Source: Paramecium sonneborni (Eukaryota > Ciliophora > Oligohymenophorea > Peniculida > Parameciidae). From it: a stretch of DNA of 64,000 nt. The number at the start of each line of letters is the position of its first letter. The stretch's first letter is position 1. A program made the position numbers and the translations under genes. The notes beneath the pieces are model-generated. The model was given only the letters and a program-made list of their open reading frames with translations. It did no database searches and had not been told where the DNA came from. Location: assembly GCA_905182985.1 (NCBI GenBank), contig CAJJDN010000156.1, positions 186,845 through 250,844 of the forward strand, read 5' to 3'. Positions 11,709 through 23,869 of the stretch are shown one piece after another.

Positions 11709-14528
11709 ATGCAATTTTTAATCAGATCCACTGCACCCAAATTACCTATCAATCTAGAATGTGTACTTAGAGAAAATAAATAAATCATTGAACTTAAAAT
11801 CACCACTATTCATCCTGGCCCTATTAATCAATAACACATTGATATATTCTTAAATGATGTTGAAATGACAGAAAAGGATCATAAACGTTTTAACTCTCTA
11901 GAACCTATTGTTAAATATTCTATTGCTCATTAATATATGACTATCACTGGTTAATTACTCAATCTTAATCTTGAAAAAACATAAGAACTCTTAAAATCAA
12001 ATAATCTATTCGATTTAGCATGTGCTTATTATTGGATTATGGTTTCAGGACCGCAAGAAACCTGTGAATTAATCTTTGATTCCAATATAGATTTATAAGG
12101 AATGTCTCTTATTATGTATTTAAATTGTCTTAATCAATCTTAATAAACATGTTCTATTGATCTTATTGATAAACATTTAAAACAAAATGATGATCCAGAA
12201 ATCATTTATTTAATGCTCAGATTACTTAAAAAACATTGCAATTCAAATAGACAACTAGTTGAAAAAGTCATCTTAACTAATCTTGATAAATTAGAATCCT
12301 CTCTCTAAGCCAAATATTGTTTCTCAGAATTTATTAATGAATACTATGAAAATTTTGAAGTTACATCCTCTTTTCGAGATTTATTAATAGCAAACAAATT
12401 AGAATAATATCTACAAAATCCAAGCATAATCTTTCCTTATCAAAATTAAGAAGAATAACAATATCCATTAATCTCAAAAAGAGAATCTAAATATATTTAT
12501 AAACTAGATAATTGTGACATGCAATAAGAAATAGAACTATTAAAATAAAATGTAGGCTTCATTATTGAAGATGAATTTATGGTTTAAAATGAAATCGAAA
12601 AATAAGATGGAGTCAATATATTTGAACTTAAATAAGAAATTAACATATTAAAAAGAAAATTAGCTGAATCTGAAAAATTAAATTTATAATATGAATAAAA
12701 AATCAGTAAATTAGAAGAAGATAAAGAATTCTTATTATCAGAATTAGAAGAATCAAAAAGATAGATCAATTTTAATTCATTTCATTCGATCGAAAAAGAT
12801 AAATAATAATAATAATAATAATTAAAATAAACTAAATAATAAATATTTCTTACTAATAAATAAGATTTATTAAAAGCTACAAAAACAACTAGTTTAAAAG
12901 CTTCTGTAAATTTTGCAAATATTCAATAAAATAAATAATAATTACCTTAAATTTAATAATAAATAGAGAATAGCGAAATTAATCATAAAAATGATTAAAT
13001 AGAAAATTTTGATAAAAAGATTGAAGAAGTAACATCAGAAAAATGTTTGAATTCAGAGAAGTCAATAGAAAGTCCAAAAACTCCATTAGAATCTATAACA
13101 CCTCACTAATGTAGTTAAGCAAGTGTATTTGGAAATTCATTTATTCCTCCTTCTTCTCCACCACCACCACCACTTCCTTTAGATAAAAAAGGAGTACCTC
13201 CTCCTCCACCACCAATATTTGGTAAACCAGGTTTTCCTCCTCCACCACCTCCACCACCTGGTAGCATAAAAAGCTAAAAGGAATTAAAACCAAAATTTGA
13301 TATAATACCTATTGAAATTACAATGAAGAAATGTCAAACTTGGAATCCAATTCCAAATAATAAAGTAGAAGGATCAATTTGGGAATAATTTAATTATGAT
13401 GATATGAAATTTGAAATTGGTGAATTTATAGATATTTTTGCTGCCAAATCTATTATTGATCAATCTATAATGTAATCAGGTGGTATTTTTTAATCTATGT
13501 ATATAAAAAAAGAGCCAATAACTAAATTATCAAAAGGCAGTGGTCCAAAAGACCCTAATAGAGCTTAAGCTATATAAATGGCATTGAAGAGAGTCAAGTA
13601 TCCAGTAGAGGAAATACTTGAAGCTATAAGAATAGTTGATGAAGAAAAATTAACTGAAGATAAGGTTACATTATTGATAGATTGTTTACCAAAAGAAAAT
13701 GAGAAGAATTTATGGAAGGAAGAAAAATAATGGGATTTTTAAGAATTTTAATAGAGAATAGGAGATTATAGTGATGCTGATAAATTTTGTATGTTTGTTA
13801 TGGAAATAAAATGTTATGAAGAAAGATTGATTAGTTTAAATGCAAAATATGAATCATTAAAGAATTAAGTAGTTATAGAGGAATTATTATTAATGTTTGA
13901 TGCTGTTTTTGATTAAATAAAAAATGATTAAGAATTATTTACATTGATAAGATATTTATTTTATTATGGATCAATATTAAATGGAAATAATTAGTTTTAT
14001 GGATTAAGATTTGATAGTATTCCTAAAGTAACATGTTATTCAGACAAATAAAAATAATTTGATATTTGGATGTATGTAATAAAGAAAATTGAAGAATCAG
14101 GATTTATAATAGATTTGGATGCAGATTTATCTAAATTAGATACATTATCTTAGGAGACTAGAAGAATGGATAATTTATTTGTATTTTTAAAACAATTTGA
14201 ATAAAACAAATAATAAATAATAATGGCTAGAGACAGTGATTAAGGAGGTGACGATAAAGCAAAATAAGTTTTTGGTTAATTATATGATGAGATTGAATTA
14301 TTTGTGATAGTTCAGAAAGCAAATTTAAAGAATTTAGAGAGTAAATATAAAGAATTATGTAAAATGTTTGGAGAATCTCCTTCAAAGCCAAGTGATTAAT
14401 TTATTAAGACAATATATGATATAAAAAGAAAAGTAAGAGAGAGGAAACGAATTCTTTTAGAATAAGAAAACTAAAAGAAAAGAAGATAAGCATTAGATGA
14501 AAAAAGAAAGACAATAATAAAAAAATGA
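11709..14528 (+). CDS. Formin (FH1-FH2 actin nucleator)
   Basis: A single exon of 939 residues. The N-terminal third is helical and resembles a diaphanous-type GBD/FH3 armadillo region (about residues 20-230). A coiled-coil region follows (about 280-360), then Gln-rich linkers. The FH1 segment is at about residues 475-520, with several runs of 5-8 prolines, as expected for profilin-actin delivery. The FH2 domain follows (about 540-900), with WNPIP, KLSKGSGPKDPNRAQAIQMAL, the lasso-type and knob-type patterns of FH2. A basic C-terminal tail rich in Arg/Lys could be a DAD. Formins nucleate and elongate actin filaments. The start at 11709 gives MQFLIRSTAPKLP. Confidence 0.92.
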
Positions 14529-14589
14529 TGTAAATAATATATACAAATTGTAAAATAATAATAATGAGAAAATAACTTCGTACATAAAA

Positions 14590-15474
14590 TCATTTATCAT
14601 TTCTTTTTGCTATTCCATAATGTCTTTCTAAATAATCTATTGTTGGAGTTGTTAAAGTAGCCTAACAAAAGTATGCTATTATTCTTGCTTGCCAACCTGC
14701 ATATAGACCAGATAGACCATGTTATTAAAATAACAACTGAAACGCTTACATCAATGAAATTGATCTATAAACTTTATTTGATTCCATTTGTACTAATGTC
14801 TTTAATGTATCAATTGGATGTACTATGAATTAATATTGATATTTAACCTGCCATTATATTCAACACACTTGAAACAGTTGAAGCTATTAATACATTCACT
14901 ACACTTAATTTTTATGATGGATCTTCCTTTAATGCATATCTAATTTTATGATCCCAATATAAATAATTTGTCCATGATACTACTTATCTTGCAGTCTGAA
15001 TCCGAAATCCTACATATATTGATTCTAAATTTATGTATTTCAAATATCCAAATCCAGTCGACATCGTTGTCATTTTTAATGTCTTTAATCTCTCAAAAGG
15101 TGTTATCAAACAACTCTCGAACATACCTATTGATATTCCTGTTAAAATCTTGTTTAAAGAACAATTATGAATATGCTCTTTTAGAAATGATGGAATAAAT
15201 ATCATCATCGGCCATCTATAGTATTATTTAAACATGTTTCTAAGAAAACTTGGATAGAAACCATCATACAATCCCATATATCCTCGTGCACCCTTTATTT
15301 CTCTAAAACTCTTAAATACTATAATTATATATATACTTATAAATATGTTATTCCTTATCTTGACTATTTGTATGTCTTGATTCTATCTAAAACATGTTCT
15401 AAAGGCATTGTTATTGCCACTCTAAATGCTCCAATTAGTTGGGTTTCAATCACAGCCCTCAGGTAATCTGTCAT
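14590..15474 (-). CDS. Mitochondrial carrier family protein
   Basis: This encodes 277 residues in three exons; introns of 26 and 25 nt. Three repeats of the SLC25 fold are visible through the P-x-[DE]-x-x-[KR] signatures: PLEHVLDR near the start, PFERLKT in the middle and PIDTLKT in the third repeat, each followed by a partly amphipathic helix and a G-x-x-G-like element (RGYMGLYDGFYPS, GLSGLYAGWQAR). It should sit in the inner mitochondrial membrane and exchange a small metabolite; the substrate cannot be read from this sequence. The length is near the 300 residues usual in the family. Confidence 0.88.
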
Positions 15475-16285
15475 CTTACTCAGATATATGAAATAAATTT
15501 AAACTTTATAAAAACACAAGTATCAAAAGAGCTATTATAAACTAAAATGATACTTAATAATTTCAAATCTTCTACTAATAATTACATATTATTATATTTT
15601 TATACAATATTTTTATAATTATTTTCTTATTAAAATATCTATCCCAACTTAATTATTATTCACAATACATTCTTCAAAATATTATACAATATTATATATT
15701 CTCTTTTTCTGTCATTCTTTTCAAGAAAACTTTTTTATTTTTGTCAAATTCATTTTATATATATATAAATCATAAGTATTAACTTTTATATTCAAACTAA
15801 AACAATTTTTATACTTTCTTCAATCCTATTACTTAAATTCATTTTATTTTTATTATTCTAAGTCTTTAAATTTTTTAATTTTATGCCATTTAATTTCTTA
15901 CTAAATTATTGGTTATTTTTAAGATTTCTACTACACTTCTTCTTTTTCAAAATCTTAACTACATTTTATGTATAATTTAAATCTTATCCAAAAATTAAAA
16001 ACATTCCTTTTATGGACATTCTCACTATTGAAATTATTAATGAAAAAATTTAATTTCATGATTTTTATATTTATTATAAAATTTATATATTATTATAAAA
16101 TTTTAATCAACTTTTGAGTTAGAATTGGTTCTTAGTTTATGAATCTCATTATTAAGATAACTTAATTTTAAAATGTTAATAATTTTTAACAATTTGAAAG
16201 TGGAAATTAATTATAGTGAATTTGATAGATTAAAATTACTTAAGAAAATATTTTATATAAATTGATTTCATTAAAGACTAATTAA
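15475..16285. other. AT-rich spacer, no gene seen
   Basis: About 800 bp of very A/T-rich sequence between the carrier start and the next plus-strand frame. I found no frame longer than expected by chance with only TGA as stop, and no RNA gene. Confidence 0.45.
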
Positions 16286-17072
16286 ATGGATAATTTGTTA
16301 ACTTATTAAAAATAAAAATATTGTATTTCCTTCTTTATAATCAATTAAGTAAAAAAATTCTATAAAATTTTACTTTTAGCATAAATGTAAAGGATTATAC
16401 TAAAGTTAGAAGATTTTTTATTATATTGACCCTGGTAATAATATTAATCAACCAAGGACACATTCATAAATTTCAGAGTCATGATAAAGGTTGAAAATTA
16501 TAAATTAATTTTAAAGATAAATATGGTTTGTTCACAAGATTTATAATAGTTAGATTTTGATTGCTAATAGAAAAGAATATTAATATTTTATATATTACAG
16601 AATCAATGTTTATTTGTTGAGATAATATTTAACTTCCTAAGGAACTATTTTCAATTTGCTTCTGTTATCTTGTTATTTCAATAAGTAATTAATGAATTTA
16701 TTTGAATTATAGCTAGATAATGTAAGTAATTTTTCCTATTCTTAATGTACATTTGGATATTCTTTAATTGAGATACAAGAGTTTTTAAAAAATATTCTTT
16801 TTTACTATTTTACTGCTTTTATTGATAAAAATAATGTAGTTAAAAATTTCTAATTTTTACAAAAAACAGAATTAAATTCTAATGCTATGACAGTTTCTAG
16901 AATCCAATTTTCAACATTTCAAATAAATGCATTAAAATTTGTAAAATTTGGTTTAATGATCAAATTATTGATAATTATTTAAATCATTTTCAAAATCAAT
17001 TATTTAATCAAAATAATATTTAGAAATAATAACTATAATAAAATAAAAATAAATAGTAAAAGGTAAAAAAGT
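16286..17072 (+). pseudogene. Upstream exons or decayed 5' part of the stalk-like gene
   Basis: ATG at 16286 opens MDNLLTYQKQKYCISFFIINQ. A possible 31-nt intron (about 16348-16378) leads to YYIDPGNNINQPRTHSQISES, then TGA. A different frame continues from the next bases (MIKVENYKLILKINMVCSQD...). From about 16710 the frame is open right into the next entry, except that a better helical reading (NDQIIDNYLNHFQNQLF) lies in another frame from about 16950. Two or more single-base shifts would unite these parts. I treat it as the damaged or misread 5' part of the gene that follows. Confidence 0.4.
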
Positions 17073-17909
17073 ATGTTAAAAGAACTTCAAAAAGAATTAG
17101 ATTAGTTGAAGAAAAAATAATAAAAAAGCCAATCTTGTATAAATGACTTATTTTTTTCAGTTGAAGATATTCATTTAAGATAATATAGGATTCATCATCC
17201 AATAATACCAAATCAAAATTTAATAATTAAAGTAAGGCCAGAGATAATTAATTTAATATTTGCTTTTTTGGATTACTCTTCTTTCTTGTAATTTAGATTA
17301 GTTAGCTAGAATACTAATAATTAAATATTATATCTACTATCTTTGAAATTAAATAAAAAATTGCAATAATAATAAATCAAAAAACTTGAATTAAATGAAT
17401 TAACAGAAGTAATATAGAATCAACCCGAATTAGTAGAATTCCAAGATTCTTTATTAATTCAATATCAAAAATCTTTAGATGATTTAAAGTAAATCAAGAG
17501 GCAAGATGTTTGTGAAGTTGCCAGCTATTGTAATCCTCCCTATTAAGTAGAAAGAGTTTTAAACTTATTAACAAGGTTATTAACTTAGAATTATGTTGAA
17601 TAATAAAATAGATGGAATTAAAGCTTAAGACTTGTGACTAATTGTCAATTTTTTCATTAACTATTAAATTTTGATATTCTATCAATTACTGATGATAAAT
17701 TAAAACTTGTTGAAGAAATTACTGCTATGGAAGAAAAACGTGTTCACTAATCTTCATTATTTGCATACTATATATTTAAATATATTAAAGCAGTTGTGCT
17801 ATTGAGACAGTAACCATAGTACAAAACTCTTTTCTAACTTGGGTAAATGAGATAAGAGATAGATAAATTATCAAGATCTATTGATAAACTATAAAAAATT
17901 GTTGGTTGA
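17073..17909 (+). CDS. Dynein-stalk-like domain protein, stand-alone
   Basis: An open frame of 278 residues from ATG 17073 to TGA 17907-17909. It starts with a coiled coil (LKELQKELDQLKKKQQ). The middle has a second helix, then DVCEVASYCNPPYQVERVLNLLTRLL, a Trp, LVTNCQFFHQLLNFDILSI, and a helix ending AVVLLRQQ, then a Leu-heptad tail. The order PP-x-x-V, conserved Trp, FL-x-x-L-x-x-FD and returning coiled coil resembles the microtubule-binding stalk of dynein heavy chains. No AAA+ modules are visible nearby, so this would be a stalk-like part on its own. Start uncertain; the frame is open upstream. Resemblance was judged by eye and is moderate. Confidence 0.5.
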
Positions 17910-18128
17910 TTAAGATTAAATTTTATTATACATAATAATAAATAATATACATTTTTATTGATTAGTTTTTTAATCTTATATGTTTACATTGAGATTGATC
18001 ATTGTGTGTTTGTGATTTTGAGATCATTATTGGAATACATTTAAAGACTTTGAGATAAAGAACATAAATTCATAGATGACTGTTTATTTAATAATATCAT
18101 ATATTATAGTAATTTAATCGGCTCATTT

Positions 18129-19240
18129 ATAATGATGACCAAAGAAAAATTCGAACAAGTTTTACCAGGGTTTAATTATAAAAGTAAATTACAGAAAATT
18201 AAAATCTAAAGAAAAGAACTTAGATTTATTATTCTACATAATCATAATCAAATTATTAGATTATCAGATTATATTCAACAATCATTATTCATCAACTCAC
18301 TTTGAAACCTTATCAATTTGGAAGTTATAAACAAAAAACTTTGTTGAAATTTAATACTGATTTTATCCGAATTGTTCCATTATATAATAATTAATAGAGT
18401 GATCAAAAATTAGAAGCAATCTGGACTCTTAATAATTTCAATCTCAAAGCTTATTTGATTGTTAAACTCTTTTCTATTAATCCTAAATTTTGGTTAAAAA
18501 ATAGCTTTAATAATAATTATGATATTAATTAAAAGATTATAAATAATGGTTTAAGCATAATAATAAAAGAATAAAATAAATATATGACATTTTTGAATTA
18601 TTAAAAAGATTTTCAATTTAAATCCTTTTCAAAATGATATACCAAAATTAGAAATATTTTAATAATGAATTGACTTATAAAATCAAGAAATATGAAATAC
18701 ATAATGGGTATTCCAATTTTCTTCATAAAGTTAGTCAATAAAAACAATCTAATTTTTATTGCTGATAGAACAGGATTATTTTCATTCTGGATATTAGTTA
18801 AGAGTTTCTTATATAAAAATTTAAAATGAAATTTGGATTGTAAGCATCCATATTAATACATTTAGATATCAAAGTTATTTAAAACTTTAACACAGATGGC
18901 TTTTCTGGTTAATTAATTCTGTTGATAATCTGGTAAGATATGGTATATTTAATAAAGATAGAAACAAACAAATATTTTTTTAGGCTATCTGCTTGAGCAA
19001 TTATTCTTAGACTTTCCAAATTTTTAATTGATTTTTAAGGGAAATTTTAAATTCAAATAGTGTCCTATTATAAAAACTCATTTATATTATACTTGGATCA
19101 TTTATCTGATCTGAATGAATTAGAAATTTATTTTATTTTTTTGATTAATCATAAATGATTGTAATAACTGGAAATATATAAAGTTTGTTATGCATAATAA
19201 AATTCTTGTAATTTTATAGATAATAATAATATTATTAAAT
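18129..19240 (+). pseudogene. Degenerate coding region, function unknown
   Basis: ATG ATG near 18132 opens a coding-looking frame (MMTKEKFEQVLPGFNYKSKL) that ends at TGA after about 70 codons. Another frame takes over (PYQFGSYKQKTLLKFNTDFI) and ends within 110 codons, then further short pieces follow to about 18900. No short intron restores one frame. It looks like a gene in decay. No family recognised. Confidence 0.35.
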
Positions 19241-19257
19241 ACAACTTAATATAAACA

Positions 19258-20432
19258 TCATAATTTCGCTTTAGGATAAATTTATTATTCCAATTAAATA
19301 ATGATTTTGCCCAAGTTTTGGCCAAGAAAGACTCTTTTGAGACCCTGAACAAAACTCTCCAGTCCATAATAGATTTCTTCCTAATGTTTGATTACTCCAT
19401 CATTAACAAATTCAATCATTTATGAGAATCCACTGTAAATTTTGGCTTAATCCTGATAAAATATAATGCCTTTTTAGATAAAAGATGGTGTACCTTGTAA
19501 TTTCACCTATTAATTGATGGCTGCAGTTAAATTAGCCAATCCACTTCTATTCCTCCAAGCATTGTATGTAGCGGTAGCTCCACAAAGCAAGATTAATCCT
19601 TCCTTAGCCATTCCTGGTAATACAGCATCTAGAACTTCTTCTCCTGCATTATCAAAATAAACATCAATGCCTTGTGGAGCCACTTTTTGAATTTCTTAAG
19701 TCAATTTACTTATTTTAATTCTATTTAATACTCCACAATTATTTCATCATTTTCTTTGAAATTATTATAGGATATGCATTGATTTGCACCTAAACTTAAG
19801 ACAAAGTCTCTCTTTTCTCTACCACTAACAATACCAATAGTCTTAAACCCCATATGCCTAGCAATCTAAAGTGCTATAGATCCTGTAGAGCCTGCTGCAC
19901 TAGATACACAAAAAGTCTTCTATATTTTGTAAGTAGGTATATGATCCTCTGGAATGAGTTTCATCCCATTTAAAGCTGTCAATCCAGTCACTCCATAAAC
20001 AGATAACAATAATGGAATATTTGGATCTCCAACTTAAAAAAGTGGAACTTTAAATAAAGATTTTGTATATCTTCTACATAGGTTAGCACACTCTAATACA
20101 CCTGATACTAATTACCCTTAAATCTAGCAATTCTCATTTACCTATATCCCATTTAGCTTATTTTGTCTCTACTATCACTCCGACTCCAAAAGCTGGCATT
20201 ACTTAACCTATTTATACACTATCAATATATGTTTTAGCTCCAGAAAGCCAAACTCTCATAACTGGATCAACTCCTATATATAAAACCTTGAATTCAACTT
20301 AAACTATACTCTTATTAAGATTTCTCCTTAATTTAATTTAGGAATAGGGATTTCTTTGACCTCAAAAAATTCCATATTTTATGGGAATGTATTATCAGGT
20401 CTTTATTTCAACACTAAAGCTTTTGTGTACAT
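19258..20432 (-). CDS. NADP-dependent medium-chain reductase (PTGR/alkenal reductase type)
   Basis: This encodes 367 residues in four exons with introns of 23, 25 and 23 nt. It matches the zinc-free medium-chain dehydrogenase/reductase group that includes prostaglandin reductase 1 and plant alkenal double-bond reductases: VDPVMRVW near the N-terminus, PLLLSVYGVTGLTALNG, the nucleotide site around SSAAGSTGSIALQIARHMG, VAPQGIDVYFDNAGEEVLDAVL, and C-terminal YYGLESFVQGLKRVFLGQNLGKIII. Such enzymes reduce the C=C bond of enals and enones with NADPH in the cytosol. No structural-zinc cysteines are seen. It is intact. Confidence 0.9.
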
Positions 20433-20625
20433 TTTATATATCAATAACTCAAAAATATTATAAAAATAACTCAATAATCTTTCTATTGTATGATAATTTG
20501 TTCAAAAATATATGAATAATATTCTATCATCAATAGTTCAATAAATTTCATAATTATGACTAGATATTAATTAGTTTAATTCTTTCTCTTTTGATTTGAA
20601 AAGTTCAAATGTATTTGACTTATCT

Positions 20626-21394
20626 TCAATCTATATTGATTTTTTAAAATCTTTGACGGCTTGGCTCAATGAAATTAATTTGCATCTCTTAAGATTTTAC
20701 TGAATATTATATATTATAAATTAATACATGTTTCTAAAGCATCTTATTGATAGGGTATTCTTTATGAAGGCCACTGTTGAATTATCTCTAAAGCTCTGAT
20801 TAAATGACATTAAAGAGTTCATGATCAAAATTTTTAGAGATCCTTCCAAATGAAAGTTTTCCAAAAGTTTTTTATTTTCTTTAAGTTTTAGAAGATGATT
20901 AAATAAAAGGAGGTGGTTAAATTTAAGGATGAGCCAATATAGGAGGTAATTCATTTCTTTATCTTCCATGATGACTAGCCAATCTTTTTGGAGGTTACAC
21001 TTGAATTTCTTTCTTTTCTTCAGCTACTAAAGTAGGTTAAGAGAGAATCAATTGTTCATAATTACTTTTATTATTTATCATCTTTGAGAGACTTTAATTA
21101 CATTTACTACAATCTATTATTGATGTTGTCTAATTTGTCAAAGATCTTTAAGTATCACTCATTGGTAGTTCAAATAAAGGTTTAGAATGCTTAAATTTGG
21201 GAATCTTAGAACTTACTTGTCTCAAACCAAACACTTAAAGTATGATTTTTATTATTGATACTTTCTAGTTTTGTTGGATGTTAAATAAATAACTCTCCTA
21301 ATCTCTATTTTGTATCTGTTCTAGCTGAAATGAATTCAGCATGCTCAAAATTTTAATCCAAACAAATCATTCGTTTTGAAGATTTTTATTCCAT
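20626..21394 (-). CDS. Basic, proline-containing hypothetical protein
   Basis: This encodes 246 residues in two exons joined by a 28-nt intron (phase 1) that restores the frame. It has one CSKC motif (CSKCNQSL) in an otherwise charged, Gln/Pro/Lys-rich chain, with PPILAHPQIQPPPFI in the middle. No membrane segment and no recognised domain. The start at 21392-21394 gives MEQKSSKRMICLDQNF. It lies upstream of the reductase on the same strand, with about 190 bp between them. Confidence 0.6.
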
Positions 21395-22300
21395 TTCTCT
21401 TTTTAATTATATGTATAAATTTAACTAAAACAAATCAATAAAAAATATTAATTATAGAGATCTAATTAGTAGAATTTTTGTTTCATTTTTATTCATCAAA
21501 AAAATAAATTCTCAAATCAAATTCAAGACTCTTTGATATCCAAATTTAGAATCCAACACTTTAATAAATTTATATCAGTTTAGAGGAAAACCAATCTGCC
21601 ATTAAATTTAGTTTTATTCATTAATAATATTACACCTTAGTTTAATTTCATTTTATGATTCTTTATAATTGTATTAAATTCTCTATACTACAGCAGCTTG
21701 TAAATATTATTACTATAAAATAGAGTAATTCTTTTTAGGATCTTTTTTAATTCATGTCAATACATATAGTCTAATATTGAGCATGTAAAAATTCTCTATT
21801 GCTTCTTAGGTTCACTATACATTCTCTCATCCAATCTATAAATCATTGATAAACTAAATTTCTAATTTTTGCTTAGTTTTAAAATTATAAGCCAAATTTT
21901 AATTCTTTTTCAATAATGAAACACAAAACCCTTCTGGCAATTACGAAATCAAATAAATGAAAGATAATCAAATATGATAATAAACCTGTATAATTTTAAC
22001 AAACATTTAAAATAGCCTTTAAATTATAAGTTTAACCAATTTATCAAATTTGAACTTACTTTTTTTAGTTTTTCAATTTAATAAAATCAGTATATGCCTT
22101 AGGAAAATAATTTCATCTTATTTATAATCTATAGATTATTATAAAATAAATTAATATAATATAGAAATAATAATAAATTTAGGCTTTCCTCCCTAAAATA
22201 GCACAAATATTATACATAGTACCATCTACAATCTATGATTTGATAATCTCAAATTTCCTAACAAAATATATCTATAAATTATTAGTCTCTTTTATAAATT
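21395..22300. other. Spacer with minus-strand coding remnants
   Basis: Mostly noncoding. Between about 21560 and 21960 the minus strand has short coding-like pieces (VLCFIIEKELKFGLQF, and YRLDERMYSEPKKQQRIF followed by a TGA and LKKILKRITLFYS in the same frame). They cannot be joined into one intact gene and probably are a decayed gene. Confidence 0.35.
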
Positions 22301-22835
22301 AAAGAAATCTACAAGGATTCAGATATTGGAGTAGGAACAGGTTCATTATTGAAATATGTATGGAACTAATTAACATAAAAATGGGAAGTTCTTGGAATAG
22401 ATATCGATTAGGCCTATGTCTTAAAGGCTAATAATATTTTTAGAAATTATAACCTTGGTGGACATAAATTGGAAATCAGATACCAAAACTTTTATGAAGT
22501 GAGTGAAAAAAAAGAAGGAAAATTTAATGTAATTGTATTTTCCTTTTGATTTATGCTCATGCCTAAAAGAATTCACGCACTAAAATTTGCAAAATCATTT
22601 TTAACACCAAAAGGTTCAATTATTTCATTATACTTCTATAACCTAATATTAAGAAAAGTTCAGCTTTTATCAAAATTATTGAATACCTTAAACCAAAAAT
22701 AAAATATATCAATAGTTTGAAACTTTGCTAGGCAAAACCTTATAACAAATTATGAACAAGGTAAAATTATGCAAAAACTTCAATATTCCAACTAAAATCT
22801 TTAGAGTTTTTGTTTATAAAACGAAAGCTTGAATA
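22300..22835 (+). pseudogene. Broken SAM-dependent methyltransferase
   Basis: The plus-strand frame reads KDSDIGVGTGSLLKYVW (SAM-binding motif I with G-x-G-x-G), then EVLGIDIDQAYVLKANN (motif II acidic loop) and GKFNVIVFSF. An in-frame TGA at about 22548-22550 follows. The same frame then goes on with FMLMPKRIHALKFAKSFL and KGSIISLYFYNL, as expected for a class I methyltransferase fold. The gene therefore continues across one nonsense codon, and a clear start is missing. Best read as a recent pseudogene, or a single-base error. Target of methylation unknown. Confidence 0.6.
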
Positions 22836-22910
22836 ATCATGTAAAATTGGTAATTTATAAAAAACAGTGTATATATAATTTTTCTTTAATTCATGTTATA
22901 ATGAAGGGTT

Positions 22911-23345
22911 TCACCCTTTGAATCTAATATTTTTACCGCTATTTCCTCGAGAAGATGGAAAGAACAAACAGCCATCTACTGATTTAGTTGTTAGATTAGT
23001 TTCTTATTTATTTTTTAAAATTCCCTTCTTTGAAAGTGATTTTACACTTTCATTCTGATTTTCTGGTATTCGTTTTGAAATGATAGTTATTTGATTTCCT
23101 AATTTCACTAGTTCACCAACAATTTTTGCTCCTTCCTATTCACATCTTGGAGAGATTATTATGCTATGAATATTAGAAATTTAGATTCCTTCTTCTAAGG
23201 ATTCCTTTAAAAATTTCACTTATTGAAAATTTCCTACAATGGTTTAGTTTATATTTTAGATTCCTATCTCTTTAGATGTAGTCTAAGTGGTGTAAATATC
23301 ATCAAATAAAGTATCTTTTTAATTTGAAATGCATGAACTTCCCAT
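22911..23345 (-). CDS. Small protein with likely N-terminal lipidation
   Basis: A single exon of 144 residues. It begins MGSSCISNQKD: Gly2 and a Ser/Ser/Cys context fit N-myristoylation with palmitoylation of Cys5, which would anchor it to membranes. The rest is mixed alpha/beta-like and basic, without recognised domain: IIISPRCEQEGAKIVGELVK, NQITIISKRI, and a C-terminus GNSGKNIRFKG. Intact, no intron. Confidence 0.65.
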
Positions 23346-23800
23346 CTATATTTATTATTATCAACTTAGCTTTATATTATTCATTTATATAAAGATAATA
23401 TTAAGAAGAACATTCTTATTAATTAGTTTTAGTACTTATTAGGATAATTTTATATAGAAATATTATTAGAGATTATCAATTTCCAACATTATTATATCAT
23501 TAATAAATAGTAAAAAAGTAAGTTTTAAGAATAAAATGTTAATAAGAAGTTAATTTAAATGATTTTTTTAATTATCAAGAAATATTTTCAAAGAAAATTT
23601 AATTTATTTATATAAAACTTATAATAAAAATAAAATAAAATAGAAAGATAAATAAATTTTATTGTAATTTTTTTTAACAAGGATCAAACTATTATCATTA
23701 ATTTTTTCTAAATATAATTATTATTTCTCCATCTAGATTCATTTAGTTACAATAATTTTATTTGTAATTCTTATTATTGTTAATTCAATACATGATGAAG
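23346..23800. other. AT-rich spacer, no gene seen
   Basis: No coding frame that I can support. Probably 5' regions of the flanking divergent genes. Confidence 0.4.
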
Positions 23801-23869
23801 GAATGCTTATCGATAAGTGTATAAATAAATCTCATATAGATCACTTAAAATAAGGAGGGCTTAGATTGA

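Noticed and set aside
11558..11770. Plus-strand hydrophobic ORF
   Set aside because: It is the antisense of the kinase N-terminal exons and the formin start; a shadow.
14968..15198. Plus-strand ORF
   Set aside because: Antisense shadow of the mitochondrial carrier, whose signatures are clear on the minus strand.
22904..22918. Six-base stem with a three-base loop at the end of the lipidated-protein gene
   Set aside because: Rho-independent terminators are bacterial; a short chance inverted repeat explains it.
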